From Bacteroidia bacterium (GTDB taxonomy: Bacteria > Bacteroidota > Bacteroidia > Cytophagales > Cyclobacteriaceae), in NCBI GenBank assembly GCA_016650355.1, contig JAENVX010000396.1:1-5270 (forward strand): DNA of 5,270 nt. The letters run 5' to 3'. The first letter of the stretch is position 1, and each line of letters opens with the position of its first letter. Below are positions 1 to 5,270 of this stretch, piece after piece. The notes beneath the pieces were generated by a model, which was not told the origin of the DNA, searched no databases, and was given only the letters and a program-made list of their open reading frames with translations. The position numbers and the translations under genes were made by a program.

Positions 1-290
1 ACTACGAGTTGATCAACAGGTATCTCAGCTTTATTTTTTGTTTCGCTTAGTGCCTCAACTTGTGTTTTTAATTCATCTGTAGATAATCCTACAATTTTAG
101 AGATCTTAATGCCTTGGGAATTCAGCACCGATACATTAATGATTTTTTTGAGATCATCGTCAGAATAAAATCTGATATTAGTAGAGGTGCGTTCAGGTTC
201 GATTATGTTGTACCTTTTTTCCCAAATTCTGATTGTATGTGCCTTAATCCCTGAAAGCCGTTCTAATTCTTTAATTGAGTATTTACCCAT
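1..290 (-). CDS. MerR-family transcriptional regulator, N-terminal part (C-terminus beyond left edge)
   Basis: Reading leftwards from the ATG at 288-290, the frame stays open for 96 codons to the window edge with no stop, so the gene is cut off at its 3' end. The protein starts MGKYSIKELERLSGI and shows a MerR-type winged helix-turn-helix. Residues 4-15 are the first helix (YSIKELERLSGI). Residues 18-27 (HTIRIWEKRY) are the recognition helix and its follow-on. Residues 31-46 (EPERTSTNIRFYSDDD) form the wing, with the R-x-Y/F-like turn before the next helix. Residues 47-80 continue with helices typical of MerR linkers. MerR proteins bind promoter DNA as dimers and usually activate or repress by untwisting the spacer. 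The effector domain is missing here. The 'HTIRIWEKRY' style resembles the CarA/LitR-like group, which often carries a C-terminal cobalamin-binding fold, but that cannot be tested from this fragment. The gene is divergent from the helicase, with 56 bases between the start codons. Confidence 0.9.
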   Translation of the reverse strand, partial: MGKYSIKELERLSGIKAHTIRIWEKRYNIIEPERTSTNIRFYSDDDLKKIINVSVLNSQGIKISKIVGLSTDELKTQVEALSETKNKAEIPVDQLV

Positions 291-346
291 AGCTCGAATT
301 ACATATTATTTTATCGATTCCATTTTCAAACACACAAACCGAAACA
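291..346. promoter_or_regulatory. Divergent intergenic region between MerR regulator and helicase
   Basis: These 56 AT-rich bases separate two start codons pointing away from each other, so promoters or 5' leaders for both genes must lie in or overlap this stretch. I looked for the Bacteroidota promoter pattern (TTTG near -33 and TAnnTTTG near -7). On the minus strand a TTTG lies 18 bases before TAATATGT, but the second element matches poorly. On the plus strand no good match is present. The perfect palindrome ATCGAT at 313-318 is too short to call an operator. Neither start has a purine-rich Shine-Dalgarno sequence, as is common in this phylum. The regulatory role is inferred from gene orientation, not from a recognised motif. 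Confidence 0.5.
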
Positions 347-2854
347 ATGTTTAACTTTCAATCTAAAGTTCAACCTTTTTTGGTGAGGAAAAAAAATCAA
401 GGTATCACCCGGAGCGATTTTACGCTTGCATTAGACTGGTTCAGAACAAAGGGCTGGGTGCCTTTTGATTTTCAATTGGAGGCCTGGAAAAGTTACCTTG
501 ATGGCTTTCATGGTTTGGTAAATGCACCAACAGGCAGCGGAAAAACGTATTCACTCATTGTTCCTGTATTATTACAAGCTATTCGGAATTCCTCTTCTTT
601 AAAATCAAAACGCAAAGCTTCACTCCAGGTGATTTGGATAACACCAATTAGAGCATTAAGTAAGGAGATTGAATTTTCAGCGAAGCAGGCCATTGAAGGA
701 TTAGGACTCTCATGGCGAGTGGGCGTGAGGTCAGGCGATACATCCACTAAGCAGCGTCTGCAACAAAAAGAAAGGCCACCTGAGTTTTTGATCACCACGC
801 CAGAGAGCTTGCATATGTTGTTATCTCAAAAGAATTACCCCGAATACTTTGAAGATGTGAAAGCCATTGTTGTGGATGAGTGGCACGAGTTGATGGGATC
901 GAAGCGAGGTGTACAAGTTGAGTTAGCACTCTCAAGATTGAAAGCTGTTGCTACTTATCTTAAAATATGGGGCATCTCAGCCACTATTGGTAATATGGAT
1001 CAGGCCCTACAGGTTTTATTAGGAAGCAGTTTTAAGAAAGATACCTTTAAAGTGATTCGCGCCAACATTGAAAAGCGTGTTGAAATCCTTTCTGTGTTTC
1101 CCGAGGAAGTGGAAAGAATGCCATGGAGTGGCCATCTTGGAATTCATTTATTAGACAAGGTTATTCCAATTATCGAACAAAGTACTAGCACCCTCATCTT
1201 CACCAACACACGCTTCTTTGCAGAGATATGGTATCAAAAAATACTTGAACGCGCACCTGAACTTTCTGGACTGATTGCTATGCACCACGGTTCCATCAGC
1301 AAAGATCTTCGCGAGTGGGTGGAAGATCAACTTCACAAAGGGAAATTAAAGGCGGTGGTGTGTACATCTAGTCTAGATCTGGGTGTTGACTTCCGGCCCG
1401 TTGAAACAATTATTCAGGTTGGTAGCCCGAAAGGGGTAGCACGTTTCCTGCAGCGGGCTGGTCGCAGTGGCCATCAACCAGGTGCTATCAGCAAAATTTA
1501 TTTTCTACCGACACACACACTCGAATTAATAGAAGCAGCTGCGTTGCGCGAGGCACTCGTTCGCAAAGTTGTTGAAGACCGACTGCCTTACATACGATCC
1601 TTTGATGTATTAATTCAATACTTAATAACACTAGCTGTTTCAGATGGCTTTCGCCCGGAAGAAATTTATAATGAGATAAAAGGAACATTTAGCTTTTCAA
1701 GTGTTTCGGAAGAAGAGTGGGGTTGGATTCTTCAGTTCATAACTACGGGTGGGTCTTCCCTTACAGCCTATGATGAGTATAGAAAAGTGATTGTAGATAA
1801 TGGTGTCTACCAAGTAGAAAATAAAAGAATTGCTTTTCGTCACAAGCTTTCAATAGGGACGATCGTAGGAGACACATCACTTTTGGTGAAGTACGTTACT
1901 GGAAAATATTTAGGCACAATTGAAGAAGGATTTATTTCCAGACTCAATCCAGGAGATGTGTTTTGGTTTGCTGGCCGCAGTTTAGAGTTGGTTAGAGTAA
2001 AAGAGATGGAAGCTCAAGTGAGGAAAACCACTCGCAAGACGGGTAGGATACCCTCCTGGCAAGGCGGACGAATGTCATTGTCGTCTCAGTTAAGTGAAAT
2101 GATTCGTTTAAAAATTGATGAGAGCTCAGAAGGTCGGGACAAAGATCAAGAAATGAAGTTCATCCGGCCACTGATGGATTTGCAAAAATCACTGTCGCAC
2201 TTACCATCAAAAAATGAGTTTCTCGTTGAATATTTACAAACGAAAGACGGGTTTCACGTACTGATGTATCCTTTCGAAGGAAGGTTTGTCCACGAGGGCA
2301 TGGCAGCATTGGTAGCCTATCGTATCTCTCTCATTCAGCCAATTACTTTTTCAATTGCTATGAATGACTACGGCTTTGAATTGCTATCGGATGTCGAGAT
2401 TCCTATCTATGAAGCGATCGAAACAGATATCCTGACTTCGGAAAATCTGTTGAAAGATATTCAAGCCAGCATCAACTCTACAGAGATGGCAAGAAGAAAA
2501 TTCCGGGATATTGCGGCAATTTCTGGTTTGGTGTTTAAAGGTTTCCCAGGATCAAAGGTAAAAGACAAGCACATCCAGTCCTCTTCACAACTTTTCTTCA
2601 ATGTGTTTCATGATTATGAAGCGCATAATTTGCTATTGCTGCAAGCGTATGAAGAAGTAATGGATTTTCAATTGGAAGAAGCGCGCTTGCGCAAAGCACT
2701 GAATAGAATTTCTAAACAAAAAATTATTATCCACGAACCAGTCCAGCCAACACCGTTCGCCTTTCCAATTATGGTGGATCGCATGCGCGAAAAGCTAAGT
2801 TCAGAAAAGTTGGAAGACAGGATTAAAAAGATGATGGTAAAATTTGATACTTGA
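347..2854 (+). CDS. Ligase-associated DEXH box helicase (Lhr-core family), complete
   Basis: An 835-residue superfamily 2 ATPase/helicase of the Lhr-core type. The motifs are in order and intact: Walker A APTGSGKT (60-67), motif Ia TPIRAL (99-104), motif Ib TTPESL (150-155), motif II DEWH (177-180), motif III SAT (211-213), motif IV LIFTNTR (283-289), motif V TSSLDLGVDF (340-349) and motif VI QRAGRSGH (369-376). Lhr-specific C-terminal segments follow, including GGRMSLSS (573-580) and FVHEGMAALVAYRIS (647-661), which belong to the winged-helix and Lhr C-terminal region. The end, PTPFAFPIMVDR (801-812), looks like the normal family terminus, so the gene is full length. Lhr-core proteins studied elsewhere are DNA-dependent ATPases that translocate 3' to 5' on single-stranded DNA. 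This subtype is linked to DNA repair with an ATP-dependent ligase, an exonuclease and PdeM. The ATG at 347 is the first start after the in-frame stop at 290-292. No ligase, exonuclease or phosphoesterase gene adjoins it here; it looks monocistronic. Confidence 0.95.
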   Translation: MFNFQSKVQPFLVRKKNQGITRSDFTLALDWFRTKGWVPFDFQLEAWKSYLDGFHGLVNAPTGSGKTYSLIVPVLLQAIRNSSSLKSKRKASLQVIWITPIRALSKEIEFSAKQAIEGLGLSWRVGVRSGDTSTKQRLQQKERPPEFLITTPESLHMLLSQKNYPEYFEDVKAIVVDEWHELMGSKRGVQVELALSRLKAVATYLKIWGISATIGNMDQALQVLLGSSFKKDTFKVIRANIEKRVEILSVFPEEVERMPWSGHLGIHLLDKVIPIIEQSTSTLIFTNTRFFAEIWYQKILERAPELSGLIAMHHGSISKDLREWVEDQLHKGKLKAVVCTSSLDLGVDFRPVETIIQVGSPKGVARFLQRAGRSGHQPGAISKIYFLPTHTLELIEAAALREALVRKVVEDRLPYIRSFDVLIQYLITLAVSDGFRPEEIYNEIKGTFSFSSVSEEEWGWILQFITTGGSSLTAYDEYRKVIVDNGVYQVENKRIAFRHKLSIGTIVGDTSLLVKYVTGKYLGTIEEGFISRLNPGDVFWFAGRSLELVRVKEMEAQVRKTTRKTGRIPSWQGGRMSLSSQLSEMIRLKIDESSEGRDKDQEMKFIRPLMDLQKSLSHLPSKNEFLVEYLQTKDGFHVLMYPFEGRFVHEGMAALVAYRISLIQPITFSIAMNDYGFELLSDVEIPIYEAIETDILTSENLLKDIQASINSTEMARRKFRDIAAISGLVFKGFPGSKVKDKHIQSSSQLFFNVFHDYEAHNLLLLQAYEEVMDFQLEEARLRKALNRISKQKIIIHEPVQPTPFAFPIMVDRMREKLSSEKLEDRIKKMMVKFDT

Positions 2855-2870
2855 TTATTACTTCCTTCTA
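2855..2870. other. Convergent intergenic gap of 16 bases, no terminator seen
   Basis: The helicase stop codon TGA (2852-2854) and the CHAT gene stop codon TAA (read on the minus strand at 2871-2873) face each other across only 16 AT-rich bases. The gap is too short for a hairpin plus T-tract. Reading about 60 bases beyond each stop into the opposing gene, I see no GC-rich stem followed by a T run on either strand. Termination must therefore occur inside the opposing coding sequence or be factor dependent, and the transcript ends probably overlap. The overlap is an inference. Confidence 0.6.
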
Positions 2871-5270
2871 TTATTCCCCCATCATAATAAACGCTCCCCA
2901 ATAAAACGGCTCTGCATATTTTTTTCTAAGATCCTGTTGCGCCAAAAGGAAGGCACTGTGCTTATCCATTCCTTTCAGCCAGTTGCTATAGAAATTATTC
3001 ATGAGCATTTGCGTGGCCCGATCGTCAACACTCCACAAACTCATGATGATACTCCTTGCACCCGCCACCAGAAAGGCACGCTGCAAGCCAAATACACCTT
3101 CACCGTTTTTAACCGTACCTAATCCTGTTTCGCAGGCCGAGAGTACAACCAGCTCTGTGTCTTCAAGCGACATATTCATCGCTTCATACGCAGTTAAAAT
3201 TCCATCTTCGTGCCCCTCTTCTGTATTTGCGCTGGCCAAGATGAGCCCTGATAGAAAAAGTGGATTGTCTAAAAACCTAGCTTCCTCTGCAGAGGTGATG
3301 AACAGCTCTCCATCATCTAAAAAGAAACCATGCGTTGCGATGTGAAGGATCGGTGGACTCTTTATCTTCTTTATTGCTGCTTCGTTGGCCTGTCGTGCCA
3401 ACAAGGTTGTAGCCTCGATTCCGGAAGTCTTAAATGCATTTGCAATATTTTCAACTTCAATTTTGGTGGCAGGTAAAGGTGGAATGCCATCACCCCGTAA
3501 AAATCCTCGTAGTAACCCCGATCGTAGTGAACGGTTTACCGCTCTTGCGGATCGTTCTGCTTTGGCTTCCATTATGGGTTCGTCCACGCCAAGTGTTTTG
3601 TAATCCGGGAAACCGAAAAGGTAAGCACCTGACTTACTCTTTCTTTGTCTAGCTAGTTCCAAAATATCGCGCGTATTTGTTTTCAGTTCAAGTGAAATTT
3701 CATCGATTAGATATTTAGAACTTTTAGGATTGTAAAGCGTGTTGGGATTGATTTGATTGAATACTCCATCCGGACTAAAGTATACTTTCGTGATACCTTT
3801 AAGTTCATCACGAAGTGGCTTCCAATAAAGATTGTAAGTAAGAGAGTCGGGCATTTGAAATTTTGTGGTGTTGCGATAGAAGCTTAGCATACGTCCTTCC
3901 ATTTGGCCGCCCAATGCCCACTGAAAAACACGTGGACCAGTTTTCGTTTCAGAGGTAAGTATGAGTGCCATATAATTGATTCGGCCTGTGAAATAACCAC
4001 CTTCATCCGGGGTATAGGTTCGAAAGCGCAGGACTTCCACTGCGGCTTCACCAGGTTTTAATTTGGACTGAACTTGTTTCCACGAATATGTTTTTCGTTC
4101 AAATACTTTTTTAAACTCTGCTGATTTTAAAATCAATTCTTTTTCCAACCCGTTTGCACGGATGCTGAGAGAGTCGCCAAGTAAAAAAGCTTCTTCATTT
4201 CCTTCGCTAAAAGCTTTGGCGAGTTGTTCTTTTAATGAAATCCAGGTCTCATATTGATTAATGAGAGCCGGGTTATTGCTTTGCATAATCGCTTGTCTTA
4301 CTTTTTGAGTCGCATAAAAAATAATTCCTTTCGTGTTTAACGAGAGATCGTATAAGCGACCCAGTTCAGTTGGCTTGTCGCTATACCGGTCCAGCACAAA
4401 ACTGATGTAAGCCTCCTGATCAATCTTGAATTTGCTGAAGTAAAACTTTGACTTTTCTTCTTCACTTAGTATTGGGAAATAGTCATCTATCTGTGCGTAA
4501 TAGTTATTAATAAGCTCGTTAAAATATCCGTTCGCATCTGCTGGTTTATTTTCCCGCCACTCGTTGAGGCCAAGTTTTTGCAGCACCTCTCCATATCGAG
4601 GATGTCGGGCACCTAATAATTTCTTTCTCAGTTTGAGCGCATTTTGGAGATAGGTCTTGGCATCCGGAGAATTTTTACCCAGCAATGCTTTGCCTATGTT
4701 GAATTGGATGGTGCTGTACTCTAAACTGCCTTCTCCCAGTTCTTTTAAATAAATGGCTTCTGCTTGTCGATAAAGTACCAAGGCGCTATCGTATTGTCCC
4801 TCTAAATTGTACGAATTGGCAATGTTATTGAGGCGGGTTGCTTCATCAATACTTTGAGCACCGTTGATGCCAATGCCGATTTGCAATGCACTGCGAAGAA
4901 GTATTCTTGCCTCTGCTGTTTGTCCCTGACTGTTTAGCGTATTGGCTAGATTAGTAAGGGTTTTGATATAATCAGGATGATTAATTCCAAACACAATGCT
5001 ATCGTGCCGCAACACCACTTTATACAGTTCAATTGCGTTTTCATACAACGATAAAGAATGAAGTGCATTTGCTCGGTTGTTCAACGTAGAATAATAGTCG
5101 TATTCTATATCTGGATTATCGAGTTGGCTTTGGTAAAATGCTTCTGCTGTAGCAAAAAGTTTTTCTGCTTCAGGTATTCGGCCCTCATTGACATAAAGAT
5201 TGCCCAGGTTTACCGAAACCGTGTTGACATTGTGCGAGTTGTTTCCCTCAACAGATCGCAAAATTTTAAG
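2871..5270 (-). CDS. TPR-CHAT domain protein, probable caspase-like cysteine protease (N-terminus beyond right edge)
   Basis: The frame is open from the right edge to the stop at 2871-2873, giving 799 visible residues. The TTG at 5259-5261 is in frame, but three open codons precede it inside a TPR-like helix, so it is probably not the start. Numbering from that TTG codon as 1, residues ~10-256 contain about six degenerate TPRs at roughly 40-42-residue spacing, the long type seen in kinesin light chain-like arrays. Residues ~265-390 are a helical linker. Residues ~394-796 form the CHAT domain: YFSPDGVFNQINPNTLY (494-510), IATHGFF with catalytic His644 (bases 3330-3332), DGILTAYEA (686-694), VVLSACETGLG with catalytic Cys710 (bases 3132-3134), GEGVFGLQRAFLVAGARSI (720-738), SLWSVDDRAT (741-750), and the usual ending FYWGAFIMMGE (786-796). 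CHAT domains are clan CD (caspase/separase-like) proteases; TPRs bind partners or an inhibitory segment. Substrate, localisation and any signal peptide are unknown. Activity is inferred from the intact His/Cys pair. Confidence 0.93.
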   Translation of the reverse strand, partial: LKILRSVEGNNSHNVNTVSVNLGNLYVNEGRIPEAEKLFATAEAFYQSQLDNPDIEYDYYSTLNNRANALHSLSLYENAIELYKVVLRHDSIVFGINHPDYIKTLTNLANTLNSQGQTAEARILLRSALQIGIGINGAQSIDEATRLNNIANSYNLEGQYDSALVLYRQAEAIYLKELGEGSLEYSTIQFNIGKALLGKNSPDAKTYLQNALKLRKKLLGARHPRYGEVLQKLGLNEWRENKPADANGYFNELINNYYAQIDDYFPILSEEEKSKFYFSKFKIDQEAYISFVLDRYSDKPTELGRLYDLSLNTKGIIFYATQKVRQAIMQSNNPALINQYETWISLKEQLAKAFSEGNEEAFLLGDSLSIRANGLEKELILKSAEFKKVFERKTYSWKQVQSKLKPGEAAVEVLRFRTYTPDEGGYFTGRINYMALILTSETKTGPRVFQWALGGQMEGRMLSFYRNTTKFQMPDSLTYNLYWKPLRDELKGITKVYFSPDGVFNQINPNTLYNPKSSKYLIDEISLELKTNTRDILELARQRKSKSGAYLFGFPDYKTLGVDEPIMEAKAERSARAVNRSLRSGLLRGFLRGDGIPPLPATKIEVENIANAFKTSGIEATTLLARQANEAAIKKIKSPPILHIATHGFFLDDGELFITSAEEARFLDNPLFLSGLILASANTEEGHEDGILTAYEAMNMSLEDTELVVLSACETGLGTVKNGEGVFGLQRAFLVAGARSIIMSLWSVDDRATQMLMNNFYSNWLKGMDKHSAFLLAQQDLRKKYAEPFYWGAFIMMGE

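Noticed and set aside
211..218. TACCTTTT, a near match to the Bacteroidota -7 element (TAnnTTTG), as a helicase promoter
   Set aside because: It lies about 130 bases upstream inside the MerR coding region and has no TTTG element at the right distance before it.
313..318. Palindrome ATCGAT in the divergent region as a MerR operator
   Set aside because: Symmetry does not extend beyond six bases, and extending to the flanking GAAT/ATTC arms leaves mostly mismatches. MerR operators are normally longer dyads.
389..396. Run of eight A bases near the 5' end of the helicase gene, a possible slippage or phase-variation site
   Set aside because: The frame is intact through it (codons for Arg14, Lys15, Lys16, Asn17) and the rest of the protein is full length. 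A single A8 tract in an AT-rich gene is unremarkable without evidence of length variation.
2668..2901. Open frame of 77 codons on the minus strand overlapping the helicase 3' end and the convergent gap
   Set aside because: It is antisense to the strongly conserved helicase C-terminus and overlaps the CHAT stop; its translation shows no recognisable motif. It looks like a chance frame.
3001..3345. Plus-strand open frames opposite the CHAT domain (also 2844-3122, 3385-3603 and 3434-3652)
   Set aside because: All lie opposite a clearly coding CHAT domain with family motifs, and their own translations show no domain-like pattern.
5259..5261. TTG as the start codon of the TPR-CHAT gene
   Set aside because: Three more in-frame sense codons precede it up to the window edge, and the residues around it read as the tail of a TPR helix, so the protein almost certainly begins further to the right.
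2871..5270. Assignment of the CHAT gene to a type III-E CRISPR (Craspase) or gasdermin system
   Set aside because: No CRISPR repeats, effector nuclease gene or gasdermin-like frame exists in the window, and the domain family is common in Bacteroidota outside such systems.

Overview
The window looks like ordinary chromosomal DNA from a member of the Bacteroidota, possibly the Cytophagales group. The evidence is a moderate-to-low GC content by eye, no Shine-Dalgarno sequence before the one visible start codon of a long gene, and three proteins whose signature motifs read like Bacteroidota versions of their families. The phylum assignment is an inference from recalled family sequence style, not from a search.

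Layout: (1) bases 1-290, minus strand, hold the N-terminal 96 codons of a MerR-type transcription regulator that runs off the left edge. (2) Bases 291-346 are a short divergent intergenic region that must carry, or overlap, the promoters of both flanking genes. (3) Bases 347-2854, plus strand, encode a complete 835-residue Lhr-core superfamily 2 helicase of the 'DNA ligase-associated DEXH box helicase' type. (4) Bases 2855-2870 are a 16-base convergent gap. (5) Bases 2871-5270, minus strand, encode a large TPR-CHAT protein with an intact caspase-like His/Cys pair. Its N-terminus lies beyond the right edge.

No two genes here share an operon: the first pair is divergent and the second pair is convergent. 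The helicase is usually found beside an ATP-dependent DNA ligase, a beta-CASP-type exonuclease and the phosphoesterase PdeM, but neither immediate neighbour here is one of these. It therefore appears to be transcribed alone. The regulator could control itself or the helicase from the shared 56-base region, but no operator could be identified. The CHAT protein is a probable cysteine protease with a protein-interaction TPR array; its substrate and partners cannot be seen here.

I found no RNA genes, CRISPR arrays, insertion sequences, attachment sites or convincing intrinsic terminators. Nothing in the window amounts by itself to a demonstrable new system. The most worthwhile leads are the isolated repair helicase and the catalytically intact TPR-CHAT protease, whose upstream neighbours lie outside the window.
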